Below, piece after piece: positions 16,457 through 25,164 of a stretch of 64,000 nt of DNA. Each line of letters starts with the position of its first letter. The stretch's first letter is position 1. Below the pieces are notes generated by a model. That model had not been told where the DNA came from and did not search any database. It was given only the letters and a program-made list of their open reading frames with translations. This stretch comes from Sporosarcina sp. Te-1 (GTDB lineage Bacteria > Bacillota > Bacilli > Bacillales_A > Planococcaceae): the NCBI RefSeq assembly GCF_017498505.1, contig NZ_CP071798.1, forward strand, positions 3,149,501 through 3,213,500. Direction: 5' to 3'. Both the position numbers and the translations under genes were made by a program.

Positions 16457-17422
16457 ATGAAGCGTTCGACATCTCTTGTACTTGGTATCCTCTTTGCCGG
16501 CGCCCTGCTAATTATTGCATTAATGGCGAGCCAGCTGCAGCATGTCAAAGAGGAAGCGGAAAAAGGTCCTGATGCAGAAGCTGCTGGCGGAGAAGAAAAG
16601 GGCATTGTCCATAATCCGCCGTCATTGGAAAATGTGCCGGAAGGACCGCTGGGCGAAGCCATTTTACGTGGACATGCATTGGTCGACAATACATCTGAAG
16701 TGCTCCGAAGTGAAGCGTCGTCTGTTGAAGAAGGAGAAGCCCGTGTGAATGAGCTGTCTTGTACGAGCTGCCACGCCGGAGCCGGAACAGATGAACAAAC
16801 ATCTTCCTTAGTCGGGATGACTTCGGTATATCCAATGTATATCGGTCGCTCTGGACAAATTGTCACGTTAGAGGAACGGATTAACGGTTGTATGGTGCGA
16901 AGCATGAATGGCCAGAAATTCACAGGTGACGATGAAGACCTGGATGCAATGGTAGCCTATTTAACGTATATTTCTGAGGGGATTCCGGTAGGAGCCGAAC
17001 TTCCTTGGCGGGGTAAAAGCGATATGAAGGAAGTGCCAGTCCCAAATATTGAGGATGGAGAACAGTTTTATCAGCAGTCTTGTATCGCCTGCCATGCAGG
17101 GGATGGCACTGGTACAGGCTCGAATACGGGTCCTGCTCTTTGGGGAGACGGTTCATTCAATGATGGAGCTGGAATCGCACGTATGTCAAAAATGGCCGGC
17201 TATATACAAAATAACATGCCGATTGGCCAGGCGGGCACTTTGACAGACCAGGAAGCGAGTGACCTGGCAGCTTTCATCTTGTCCAAGGATCGTCCAGAAT
17301 GGAAAAATCATGACAAAGATTGGCCAAAAGGCGGCCGGCCAACCGATATCATGAACAAGGAACGGCGGGAACAGATCAAAGACGGTTCGATTGACTGGAA
17401 TGAAGTGCTAGGAAAAGAGTGA
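16457..17422 (+). CDS. Dihaem cytochrome c, thiosulfate dehydrogenase (TsdA)-like
   Basis: A 321-residue secreted cytochrome with an N-terminal membrane helix (about residues 5-24) that probably anchors it outside. Two haem motifs are present, CTSCH and CIACH. The first domain has GRSGQIVTLEERINGCMVRS, close to the RINGC...RSMNG pattern of TsdA. TsdA joins two thiosulfates to tetrathionate and passes electrons to the respiratory chain. ATG 16457 is favoured over 16451 because AGGAGGCG is then 6 bases away. Sulfur uptake genes lie at 7174-8605. The reaction is inferred from family resemblance. Confidence 0.75.
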   Translation: MKRSTSLVLGILFAGALLIIALMASQLQHVKEEAEKGPDAEAAGGEEKGIVHNPPSLENVPEGPLGEAILRGHALVDNTSEVLRSEASSVEEGEARVNELSCTSCHAGAGTDEQTSSLVGMTSVYPMYIGRSGQIVTLEERINGCMVRSMNGQKFTGDDEDLDAMVAYLTYISEGIPVGAELPWRGKSDMKEVPVPNIEDGEQFYQQSCIACHAGDGTGTGSNTGPALWGDGSFNDGAGIARMSKMAGYIQNNMPIGQAGTLTDQEASDLAAFILSKDRPEWKNHDKDWPKGGRPTDIMNKERREQIKDGSIDWNEVLGKE

Positions 17423-17427
17423 AAAAT

Positions 17428-17461
17428 AGGCGGTCCTGGATGTCCAGGCCGCCTGTTTTTA
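17428..17461 (+). terminator. Terminator of the cytochrome gene and intron landing site
   Basis: AGGCGGTCCTGGA and TCCAGGCCGCCT arms, then GTTTTT. The group II intron starts two bases after the T-run, as class C introns do. Confidence 0.9.
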
Positions 17462-17462
17462 G

Positions 17463-19350
17463 GTGTGCCCAGCATGGGCGTAGTCTATAGGGTGCAAGTC
17501 CCGAACTGTGAAGGCAGAAGTAGCAGCTAGCTTAACGCAAGGGTGTTCGCGGCGACGCGAAATCTGAAGGAAGCGAGCGGCAAACCTCCGGTCTGAGGAA
17601 CACGAACTTCATATAAGGCTAGGTACAATTGGGTGAGTTTGCCTAACAAAACAAAACCCTTTCTGCCAAAGGTTGTACAGAGTAAATGAAGCAGATAGAT
17701 GGAGGGAAAGACTACGTTCTTACCTGGGGAGGTCTGATTGATACGCCAAGTCCCCTTGGTAACCTATTCAGTGATGAATAGCTGAACAATCAGAAGTCAG
17801 CAGAAGCCATAGTACCATTCATACTCGAGAAGAGTGGGAAGGGCTGAACAATTAAGAGAGAACAACACCTTGGCATTCAGTAACCTACGAAGAACACAGA
17901 TAACCGGTAAGGCATACTTGAAGGAGGAAGTGGTGAATCCCACGGGGGACTTCGAGATGGTGGAGTAGGGCTGGCATAAAGAGAATCGTTGTTCACGGAA
18001 AGAGGCGTAACACATGTTGATGGAACGAATCCTGTCACGGGAAAACCTGCTTTCTGCTCTGAAACGGGTGGAACGCAATAAAGGGAGCCATGGTGTAGAT
18101 GAAATGCCCGTACAAAACCTACGGAAGCACATCTTAGAACACTGGGAATCCATGAAAGTGGAACTCCTTCAGGGAACTTATGAGCCGCAACCTGTCCGCA
18201 GGGTCGAAATCCCGAAACCTGACGGGGGTGTGCGTCTATTAGGCATCCCTACCGTGATAGACCGTTTCATTCAACAGGCGATTGCCCAAGTTTTAACCTC
18301 CTTATATGATCCGACCTTTTCAGACCATAGTTATGGGTTTCGACCTAATCGAAGCGCACACGATGGGGTAAGGAAAGCAAAAGGATATATACAGGAAGGG
18401 AATCGCTGGGTCGTCGATATCGACTTGGAGAAATTCTTCGACAAAGTGAACCATGACAGGCTTATGGGCGTACTTGCAAAACAAATCGAAGATAAGCGTC
18501 TTCTTAAGTTAATCCGTAAATACTTGAAATCTGGCATCATGATAAATGGTATCGTAACAAGGAGTGAAGAAGGCACTCCGCAAGGAGGTCCTTTGAGTCC
18601 ACTACTTTCCAACATTGTGCTTGATGAACTAGATAAGGAATTGGAGGAAAGAGGTCATAAATTTGTGCGATACGCTGATGACTGCAACATCTATGTGAAA
18701 ACAAGAAAAGCAGGAAATCGGGTCATGAATTCTGTCACTTCGTTTATTGAAGGGAAGCTTAAGTTGAAGGTCAATCTGGATAAGTCCGCAGTAGACCGTC
18801 CTTGGAAGAGAAAATTTCTTGGGTTTAGTTTTACCTCTCACAAAGAACCTAAGGTTCGGATTGCGAACGAAAGTGTGAAACGAATGAAGAATAAAATCCG
18901 TGAAATCACCTCAAGGAAGAAACCTTATCCTATGGTGTACCGAGTAGAGAAAATCAATCAATATCTCATGGGTTGGTGCGGCTACTTTGCATTGGCAGAT
19001 ACACCGAGCGTATTTGTTCACTTTGATTCGTGGATTAGAAGACGGCTCCGAATGTGTATGTGGAAGGATTGGAAACTTCCAAGAACCAAAGTGAGAAAAC
19101 TCATCGGGCTAGGTGTTGAGAGAAGAAAGGCTTACGAATGGGGCAACTCACGGAAAGGTTATTGGAGAATATCCAACAGCCCCATATTACACAGAGCCCT
19201 CGGAAACTCCTATTGGAGTTCCCAAGGGCTCAAAAGTCTGATATCTCGTTACGAAGCTTTGCGTTACCCATCTTAATTGAACCGCCGTATACCGAACGGT
19301 ACGTACGGAGGTGTGAGAGGTCGGGAGTTAATCACTCCCACCTACTCGAT
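17463..19350 (+). mobile_element. Group II intron (class C type), copy 1
   Basis: The 1888-base element begins GTGTGCCCAGC, matching the group II 5' consensus GUGYG. It ends with a domain V-like hairpin (GAACCGCCGTATACC...GTACGGAGG) and a domain VI hairpin (GGGAGTTAATCACTCCC) followed by CTACTCGAT. The boundary is fixed by comparison with copy 2 at 29837-31724, which has the same length and the same protein. Insertion on the 3' side of a Rho-independent terminator is typical of class C. Confidence 0.93.
18014..19276 (+). CDS. Group II intron reverse transcriptase/maturase, copy 1
   Basis: A 420-residue protein with a reverse transcriptase domain: QGGPLSPLLSNIVLDELDKE and the catalytic FVRYADDCNIYVKT (YADD). 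A maturase domain follows, with YLMGWCGYFALADTPSVFVH. No HNH endonuclease is present, in line with class C proteins. It would help the intron RNA splice and insert by retrotransposition. It is identical along its whole length to the copy at 30388, so both are probably intact and recent. Not a retron or DGR enzyme because the RNA domains of a group II intron surround it. Confidence 0.95.
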   Translation: MLMERILSRENLLSALKRVERNKGSHGVDEMPVQNLRKHILEHWESMKVELLQGTYEPQPVRRVEIPKPDGGVRLLGIPTVIDRFIQQAIAQVLTSLYDPTFSDHSYGFRPNRSAHDGVRKAKGYIQEGNRWVVDIDLEKFFDKVNHDRLMGVLAKQIEDKRLLKLIRKYLKSGIMINGIVTRSEEGTPQGGPLSPLLSNIVLDELDKELEERGHKFVRYADDCNIYVKTRKAGNRVMNSVTSFIEGKLKLKVNLDKSAVDRPWKRKFLGFSFTSHKEPKVRIANESVKRMKNKIREITSRKKPYPMVYRVEKINQYLMGWCGYFALADTPSVFVHFDSWIRRRLRMCMWKDWKLPRTKVRKLIGLGVERRKAYEWGNSRKGYWRISNSPILHRALGNSYWSSQGLKSLISRYEALRYPS

Positions 19351-19371
19351 TTGATTCGTTGTTTGGTGAAT

Positions 19372-20577
19372 TTATTGCGAGATTGCCTTCTCCATAGCAT
19401 CCAGCAGTTCATCCGCCAGCAATGTGCGCTCGCCGCCGCCTTGGACGAATGCATCGCTGCCACCCCCTTTTCCGTTTAGGAGAGGAAGGGCGTCCGCTGC
19501 GACTTGTTTCATGCTAGTCGAAACAGCTGCACCCCGTGCCGCGACAAATTGAAGCTTCGCATCATTTTTAGCGACGAGGAAGACAATCGCAGATTCATCT
19601 TCCTGGACGATGAGCCGCGCAAGTTTTTGCAATTCCTGAACGGTCCGGTTGGTAAAAGCCGCCTTGATGACAGCGGTGTCTTCTTTGCAAGCCGTCAGTT
19701 CCTTCGCCTCGACAGCCAATAACGTCTCTTTCGCCTCTTCCAATGACTTTTCGAGTATGTGATGGGAAGATTGCAGTTTTGCAATTGCTTCACTGACGCC
19801 ATCCTCAGGGGCGCTTAATAATCTGGACGCCTCCCGCAGCTCCGCATTTTTCTTGTGCAGCTGTTCTAGCACACGCCCGCCGCATACGAAGTGGACTCTT
19901 GTCTTGCGTTTTTGTTTCTCGGTGCCAATGACTGAAATGAGACCGACTTCACCTGTCGATTTTGGATGAGTCCCCCCGCAGCCGTTATAATCGAATTCAG
20001 GGATGATGACGAGGCGGATTTCATCGGTAACGGCCAGTTGTTTACGCAACGCATATTGGTCGAGTTCTTCCTCAGTCACCCATTTTGTCTCAATTAGCCG
20101 GTTTTCCAACAGGATTTCATTGGCCAAACGTTCTGCTGCATGCAATTGTTCCTCTGTCACTTCTTCTACATCCAAGTCAATGCTGACGAGCTCTTTTCCA
20201 AGGTGGAAACTGACAGTAGGGAATCCAAACAATTCTACAAATGAGGCTGTTAAAATATGCTGGCCCGCATGCTGTTGCATATGATCGAAGCGGCGATTCC
20301 AATCAATAACCCCTTCCACCTCAGCGGTTTCTGGAAGTGATTCGGCCAGATAATGATGTATCTCGCCGTCGACTTCTTCTACATCCACAACCGCAATGCC
20401 TTGGATCGTACCTGTGTCATGAGGCTGCCCGCCTCCGGTCGGATAAAAGGCGGTATTGGACAGGACAACATAGGGCCGGCCATTCTCATCTTCTGCTTGT
20501 CTCAAAATGTTTGCTGTAAATTCCTTCTGGTATGCATCTTGGTAATAAAACCGTTCATTAAGTGCCAATTGAACCAC
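19372..20577 (-). CDS. Alanyl-tRNA editing protein, AlaX-L type (DHHA1)
   Basis: A 401-residue trans-editing enzyme that should hydrolyse mischarged Ser- or Gly-tRNA-Ala. The editing domain has the zinc motifs HMQQHAGQHIL (HxxxH) and CGGTHPKSTGEV (CxxxH). The C-terminal region (GGGSDAFVQGGGERTLLADE) is the DHHA1 domain shared with AlaRS. GTG 20577 is chosen for GGAAAG upstream. The intron copy 1 lies between it and the convergent cytochrome gene, 22 bases from its stop codon. Confidence 0.9.
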   Translation of the reverse strand: MVQLALNERFYYQDAYQKEFTANILRQAEDENGRPYVVLSNTAFYPTGGGQPHDTGTIQGIAVVDVEEVDGEIHHYLAESLPETAEVEGVIDWNRRFDHMQQHAGQHILTASFVELFGFPTVSFHLGKELVSIDLDVEEVTEEQLHAAERLANEILLENRLIETKWVTEEELDQYALRKQLAVTDEIRLVIIPEFDYNGCGGTHPKSTGEVGLISVIGTEKQKRKTRVHFVCGGRVLEQLHKKNAELREASRLLSAPEDGVSEAIAKLQSSHHILEKSLEEAKETLLAVEAKELTACKEDTAVIKAAFTNRTVQELQKLARLIVQEDESAIVFLVAKNDAKLQFVAARGAAVSTSMKQVAADALPLLNGKGGGSDAFVQGGGERTLLADELLDAMEKAISQ

Positions 20578-20633
20578 GCTTCTTTCCGTTATGTAATACA
20601 AATATTGTATCGCGGCAGTAGATGGATTCAAAC

Positions 20634-20664
20634 TAAAAAACTTCCCGCTTATTTCAGCGAGAAG
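20634..20664 (-). terminator. Terminator overlapping the end of the membrane gene at 20649
   Basis: On the minus strand CTTCTCGCT and AGCGGGAAG arms are followed by TTTTTT. Confidence 0.7.
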
Positions 20665-21005
20665 CTTCGTTCCGTCTTAAATGTAACGATCCAATCCAGC
20701 ATTTTTTCGTATTGCTGGTGCCACAATTTTTTCATAGCGAGCGTTACGAACAAAAGGATGCCGATCATGATAAGCGAGACGACTGTCGTCAGCCGGAAGA
20801 AAAGGAGCGACTCTTCAAATCCGCCAGTCCCAATGAAGACGACAAGACTTGTAATAAAAGTGAAGACGAGGACAGGAATTAACTGAAAAAATATATCGTA
20901 GTTCCTTTTTTGCAAGACTTTCATTATGATGGGTGTTATAAAAGCGATCAATGTGATGTACAACAGGATAATAAGTGCATTGAATGCAAATAGGATGATA
21001 TCCAT
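20649..21005 (-). CDS. Four-helix membrane protein of unknown function
   Basis: A 118-residue protein with hydrophobic helices at about residues 4-28, 38-60 and 70-92, and a basic C-terminal end. AAGGAGG lies 8 bases before ATG. It carries no recognisable motif. It is monocistronic between the AlaX gene and the divergent kinase gene. Confidence 0.65.
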   Translation of the reverse strand: MDIILFAFNALIILLYITLIAFITPIIMKVLQKRNYDIFFQLIPVLVFTFITSLVVFIGTGGFEESLLFFRLTTVVSLIMIGILLFVTLAMKKLWHQQYEKMLDWIVTFKTERSFSLK

Positions 21006-21242
21006 CGAATGTACCTCCTTGTCTTGATGTGGTTTCTGCCATTTTTCAATGGGCGGAATATAGAATACATATCAATCTATACCCTAACTGACTTGCAAGT
21101 ATGCATAGTCTCAAAAAAATCTCGTTACGGTTAGTTTATTCAGAGGATCGAAAAATGAAACAGCGCTGCCATTCATTTCAACTGAGGAATGGCGTTTTCA
21201 TTATGTATAATTGAAATGAAGAGAAAGGGAGTCTTAGTTGGA

Positions 21243-22159
21243 ATGAAACAAGTATTAGTATATGGAGATGCGTTCGTCGATTATGTGGCAGATGACGCAA
21301 CGAATCGGACCTTTACGACCCATGTGGGAGGAACGACGGTCAACGTGGCAGTCGGTGTCTCAAGGCTTGGTGTTCCCGCGTCCTATATAACAGTGATAGG
21401 AGATGATGATACATCATCCGATGTCAGGAAGAAGATTGACGAGGAAGGAGTCGACTTGACTTTCACCAAACGGGTTCCAGAAAAGCGGGTAAGTGGAGTT
21501 GTAATTCATTTGACAGAAGGATTCGAGCGGATCTTTCATTCTTATATTGATGAAACGCCGGATATTCAAGTGGAGCCCGAAGATTTGCCAGAAGAAGCAT
21601 TCGATCGGGCATCTATCTTTCATTTTGCATCTGGTACGATGTTCCACCCTACAGCACTTCAAACAACCCGAAAAGCTGTGACGATGGCAAAGCAAAGAGG
21701 TCTTTATCTTTCTTTTGATGCAAATATTCGGCTGAAGCGTTGGAAAAGCGAGACGGATTGCAGGGAAACGATAGGTTCCTTCCTTTCGGTTGTGGATTTA
21801 GTAAAAGTGACAGAAGAGGAATTGTTCTTTTTGACGGGCGCAGGAACAGTGGAGGAAGGAATTGGGCGGCTTTCCGCGCATGCCATCCAATTCTGCTCGT
21901 AACAGCGGGCGAACGGGGTACGGTCGGTGTCATGGGTGGAGAAACGTTCCATGTCGGCGTGGATCCTGTCGAGGTTGTGGATACTACGGGTGCGGGAGAT
22001 GCATTTATGGCAGGCGTCCTGCGGGAGCTTTATGAAAAGGGAGTACCTGATAATCGGCAAGGATGGCTTGAAATCATTCGCTTTGCGAATCGAATCGGTG
22101 CTTTGGCTACGACAAAGCAAGGTGCATTAACGGCTTTGCCGCGAATAAATGATCTGTAA
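21243..22159 (+). pseudogene. PfkB family sugar kinase with a frameshift
   Basis: The first frame (ATG 21243, stop 21902) carries the PfkB N-terminal signature HVGGTTVNVAVGVSRLG and the sugar-binding part. The C-terminal signature DTTGAGDAFMAGVLREL, with the catalytic Asp, lies in the -1 frame, which is open from before 21740 to 22159. Joining the two near 21870-21900 restores a normal kinase of about 305 residues, most like a fructokinase. A one-base deletion explains it. No slippery heptamer is visible, so programmed shifting is unlikely; a sequencing error remains possible. Confidence 0.82.
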
Positions 22160-22163
22160 AACC

Positions 22164-22197
22164 GGGAGGGACGTGGAAATCGTCGCTCTCTTTTTTT
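22164..22197 (+). terminator. Intrinsic terminator after the kinase gene
   Basis: GGGAGGGACG with CGTCGCTCTC arms (one internal mismatch) and a run of seven T. Confidence 0.65.
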
Positions 22198-22280
22198 ATT
22201 TCTTTCTCATTGTTATATACAGGTTAGAACAGTAGTATTATACTAAAAACAATACAAACTGGATGAAAGGTTGTGAGGAA

Positions 22281-22481
22281 ATGTCTGTATTGGCTGAAAT
22301 TCCGTGGAATCTCATCTTGCCGATTCTCGGCTTGCAGTTGATCCTAATGCTTGTTGCGTTGATAGACCTAATTCGGAACCAACGGACGAACGGGCCGTTT
22401 ATTATGTGGATTTTCATCATTCTTCTGCTGAATATTGTAGGTCCAATTTTATATTTCATATTCGGGAGGCGGCAAACATGA
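22281..22481 (+). CDS. YxlE-like small membrane protein (PLDc_N domain)
   Basis: A 66-residue protein with two membrane helices and the PLDc_N pattern: IPWNLILPILGLQLILMLVA, then NQRTNGPFIMWIFI, then GPILYFIFGRRQ. It is very like YxlE, encoded before the YxlF/YxlG ABC transporter in the Bacillus subtilis sigY operon. ATG 22281 follows GTGAGG. Its TGA overlaps the ATG of the ATPase gene (ATGA), so the two are coupled. The exact role is unknown; it probably attaches to the exporter. Confidence 0.8.
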   Translation: MSVLAEIPWNLILPILGLQLILMLVALIDLIRNQRTNGPFIMWIFIILLLNIVGPILYFIFGRRQT

Positions 22482-23374
22482 GTGTCCTGCTATCTGCGAC
22501 GGAATTATCGAAACGATACGGTGAGCAAAAAGCGGTCGATGCCGTCACGTTCACTTTGGATGCCTATACGGCGACAGCCTTGATTGGCCCGAATGGGGCA
22601 GGAAAGACGACGACCCTGTCGATGCTGGCGGGCTTGGTGACCCAGACGGAGGGAAGCATTGCATTTGAAGGTTCCTCCGATCGAGAGATCCGTTCCCATA
22701 TTGGCTTCCTACCACAATATCCAAAGTTTTTCCCGTGGCTGACGGCGATTGAATTTACCGAAATGGCTGCTAAGCTCAGTGGCTTGGGTGCAAAAGAGGC
22801 ACGAGCAGAGTCTCAAAAAACACTAGAATTTGTTGGACTTGGAGATGCGTTGAATAAGCGGACGGGCACTTTTTCTGGTGGGATGAAACAGCGGCTCGGG
22901 TTGGCACAAGCCATTGTACACAAGCCGAGGCTTCTGTTGCTGGATGAGCCAGTTTCGGCCCTTGACCCGGTTGGAAGACGTCAAATTATGAATTTATTAA
23001 AGGAATTGCAACATCAGACCACTATCCTTTATTCCACTCACATTTTGAATGACGCGGAAGAAATGACGGATCAGCTATTGTTTATGCAACATGGGAAATT
23101 AATTGATCAAGGCTCTCTGGATGATTTCAGGGAGAGGTATGCAGAGCCGAAGATCCGGGTTGAGTTCGAAGGAATGGAGGAGTTGCAACGCTTTGTGCAG
23201 GAAGCCCCTTGGAAAGTGGAAGCGACAGGCTCCATCGGTTGGATTGACCTGACTGTGGAGAATTCCTCGATGCAGGACGTACTGGCCCTATTGAGCACCG
23301 GGCGTTATAGCGTCCGAAAGGTGGAGAGACAATCCGCAAGCCTGGAAGAAATCTTTATGAAGGTGGTGCAATGA
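22478..23374 (+). CDS. ABC transporter ATPase, YxlF-like
   Basis: A 298-residue nucleotide-binding subunit. Walker A is GPNGAGKTTTL, the signature is FSGGMKQRLGLAQA, and Walker B is LLLLDEPVSALDPVG. The C-terminal extension after residue 215 resembles the accessory domain of drug or lantibiotic-type exporters. ATG 22478 has GGGAGG 8 bases upstream. It lies in a YxlE-ATPase-permease operon and overlaps the permease gene by 4 bases. Substrate unknown. Confidence 0.9.
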   Translation: MSVLLSATELSKRYGEQKAVDAVTFTLDAYTATALIGPNGAGKTTTLSMLAGLVTQTEGSIAFEGSSDREIRSHIGFLPQYPKFFPWLTAIEFTEMAAKLSGLGAKEARAESQKTLEFVGLGDALNKRTGTFSGGMKQRLGLAQAIVHKPRLLLLDEPVSALDPVGRRQIMNLLKELQHQTTILYSTHILNDAEEMTDQLLFMQHGKLIDQGSLDDFRERYAEPKIRVEFEGMEELQRFVQEAPWKVEATGSIGWIDLTVENSSMQDVLALLSTGRYSVRKVERQSASLEEIFMKVVQ

Positions 23375-24156
23375 TGAAGGGATTCGGTGTAATGCTTCAA
23401 AAAGAATGGCGTGAACAAATCCGCAACTTTAAATTATTGTGGATTCCCCTCGTCTTCATCATCTTCGGTATTTTAGAGCCGGTGACCAATCATTTCTTGC
23501 CTGAAATTATGAAAAGCGTCGGTAATATGCCCGAAGGAATGGAATTCCCGTGGCCTGAATTTGCGCCGAAAGATATTCTTGTCTCGCTAATGGGTCAGTA
23601 TCAGTCAATCGGTCTCTTGATTATTGTTTTGGCGTTCATGGGGGCGATCTCAAGTGAACGGAAAAGCGGGACGGCGACTTTGCTGTATGTACGTCCCTTG
23701 TCCTATTCAAGCTATTTTCTAAGCAAGTGGACGATGATCAATGCCCTCGTCTTGGCCAGTGTATGGGTTGGGTTTTTAGCGGGGTGGTACTACACATCAC
23801 AATTATTCGGTTCTATTCCAGCAACCGATGTGCTGGCATTTTTAGCTGCCTATAGTCTATGGATCATCTTTGCAGTATCCATCGTGTTGGCTCTAAGCGC
23901 ATGGCTGCCAACTGGCGGAGTGGCCGCACTGGGCCTGTTTCTAACCCTGATTATGGCAATATTGGATTCCGTTATCGGAGCCTATTGGACGGTGACACCT
24001 TGGAAGCTCTCCACGTATGCTTCCTATATCTTGATGGGGAGTATGGATTATCCGACGTTCTGGAAAACTGCTGGATTGACGGTGTTCTTGATCATTCTGT
24101 TGATCCTGTTCGGTACTTACATGGCTGGGCGGAATGCAGCGAAGACGACGGTATGA
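23371..24156 (+). CDS. ABC-2 type permease, YxlG-like
   Basis: A 261-residue membrane subunit with six predicted helices. The N-terminal LQKEWREQIRNFKLLWIPLV and central SSERKSGTATLLYVRPLSYS are typical of ABC-2 permeases. ATGA overlap with the ATPase gene shows tight coupling. It should form the exporter with the YxlF-like ATPase. Unlike the Bacillus subtilis operon, no sigma gene lies upstream here. Confidence 0.88.
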   Translation: MMKGFGVMLQKEWREQIRNFKLLWIPLVFIIFGILEPVTNHFLPEIMKSVGNMPEGMEFPWPEFAPKDILVSLMGQYQSIGLLIIVLAFMGAISSERKSGTATLLYVRPLSYSSYFLSKWTMINALVLASVWVGFLAGWYYTSQLFGSIPATDVLAFLAAYSLWIIFAVSIVLALSAWLPTGGVAALGLFLTLIMAILDSVIGAYWTVTPWKLSTYASYILMGSMDYPTFWKTAGLTVFLIILLILFGTYMAGRNAAKTTV

Positions 24157-24167
24157 AAAATAGAAAG

Positions 24168-24200
24168 AGCGACGGAATCTGGTGATCCGTCGCCCTTTTT
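24168..24200 (+). terminator. Terminator of the YxlEFG-like operon
   Basis: GCGACGGA and TCCGTCGC arms around a 9-base loop, then CCTTTTT. Confidence 0.85.
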
Positions 24201-24216
24201 AAATGAAAGGACCATG

Positions 24217-24453
24217 TTATCCAGGAAACTTTTCTTCAGTTGAGGAATCACTTTTCGTCTTATGGTGATTCTCCTGTTTTTCTTCATTCCATTCCATCTT
24301 GGCATCTTCGAGAGGAACTGTGTCGACTGTTTGCATATCCTCATGCATGTCGTAAATGCTTTCCTTGTCTGTCTTCATGTTTTCTGGATTGTCCATGTAC
24401 GGTCCTTCCGCATCTTTTCGGTCGTGTTCCGTAAAAACTCTCTTTCGATTCAT
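24217..24453 (-). CDS. Small hydrophilic protein
   Basis: A 78-residue protein rich in Asp, Glu, Lys and Met with no hydrophobic core, probably unstructured (FTEHDRKDAEGPYMDNPENM and following). The start is ATG 24453, preceded by AAAGGATG. It lies 21 bases downstream of the DUF3243 gene on the same strand and is probably co-transcribed. Its composition recalls small stress or spore proteins of Bacillus, but no family is recognised. Confidence 0.55.
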   Translation of the reverse strand: MNRKRVFTEHDRKDAEGPYMDNPENMKTDKESIYDMHEDMQTVDTVPLEDAKMEWNEEKQENHHKTKSDSSTEEKFPG

Positions 24454-24474
24454 GAAAACCACATCCTTTCGACG

Positions 24475-24786
24475 TTATGCTTGGCCTTGGCGAACCATTT
24501 TCAATAGCAGATGTGCTAGCGAATGTTGCTCTTCCTTGTCGCCTGCATTCCATAATTCCTGCAAAAGATACTGCTCACGATTCCGTGGCTCTTCGTGCTT
24601 GGATAAATAATTCGCAACAAATTCCGTTGTCTTGGCAAGCTGTTCCTCGCTTAATCCTAAATTCTCGCCTTTGTTCACCTTATCGGCAAGGTACATTTTA
24701 AAGCGATTGAAGTTTTCCAAAATATCTTCTTTCTTCTCAGCGTCCATTTGATTCAATTCCTGAGCTACCCGATCTTTCGCGTCCAT
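24475..24786 (-). CDS. DUF3243 family protein
   Basis: A 103-residue helical protein matching DUF3243 (Bacillus subtilis YmfJ type): a central FKMYLADKVNKGENLGLSEE segment and a C-terminal NAGDKEEQHSLAHLLLKMVR. ATG 24786 is selected because AGAGGAG is 9 bases upstream. Function is not established for the family. It leads a small operon with the hydrophilic gene at 24217. Confidence 0.8.
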   Translation of the reverse strand: MDAKDRVAQELNQMDAEKKEDILENFNRFKMYLADKVNKGENLGLSEEQLAKTTEFVANYLSKHEEPRNREQYLLQELWNAGDKEEQHSLAHLLLKMVRQGQA

Positions 24787-24919
24787 CTGCACACACTCCT
24801 CTTAGGTGATACTCAAAGTATTGACCTTTTCCAGCGGGTCTAAACATGGAGTTTCGACTAGATTCGGCAAATGCATCTCGTTATAGATTAGATATCGAGC
24901 AGCTGCAGCACATTTTTCT

Positions 24920-25012
24920 ATCATCGGGTAAACGTGCTTTATCACCGCCCATCACCCGTTTATCACCGCTTAGACGCAGTCAATCACCGCCTTAATTGAA
25001 TTTATCACCACT
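24920..25012. repeat. Phased array of ATCACCGC-like words
   Basis: ATCACC (first copy ATCATC) starts at 24920, 24941, 24951, 24962, 24983 and 25004, giving steps of 21, 10, 11, 21 and 21 bases, all close to one or two helical turns. Most copies continue as ATCACCGC. The spacers are unrelated. It lies in a 378-base gap between the divergent DUF3243 and YflT genes; the remainder of that gap shows no gene. Confidence 0.75.
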
Positions 25013-25109
25013 TGACTACAATTTAGCGGCTTTTTGTCGCATTCTTCTATGGAGTCTGCTCATTACCCGCCCTAGGGAACGGGCTGAGCAACTCGGTACA
25101 GTCTCGGGG

Positions 25110-25135
25110 GTGTGAATTCCATACAGCGCGGGTAC
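25110..25135 (+). promoter_or_regulatory. Candidate SigB promoter of the YflT-like gene
   Basis: GTGTGA, 14 bases, then GGGTAC, lying 30 bases before ATG 25165. It approximates GTTTAA-N13/15-GGGTAT. The family is known to be general-stress controlled, which raises the odds. Confidence 0.4.
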
Positions 25136-25164
25136 AGTGAATAAAAAGGAAAAGGGGTGTATGA

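Noticed and set aside
17797-18153. Minus-strand 118-residue frame at the 5' end of each intron ORF
   Set aside because: Present in both copies only because the introns are identical; it overlaps intron RNA domains and the RT start.
18014-19276. Reverse transcriptase as a retron or diversity-generating retroelement
   Set aside because: The protein is surrounded by group II intron RNA ends, has a maturase domain, and both copies sit on terminators; no variable repeat or msr/msd structure is seen.
22304-22477. N-terminal extension of the ABC ATPase
   Set aside because: It overlaps the YxlE-like gene in another frame; the ATPase fold and ribosome site start at 22478.
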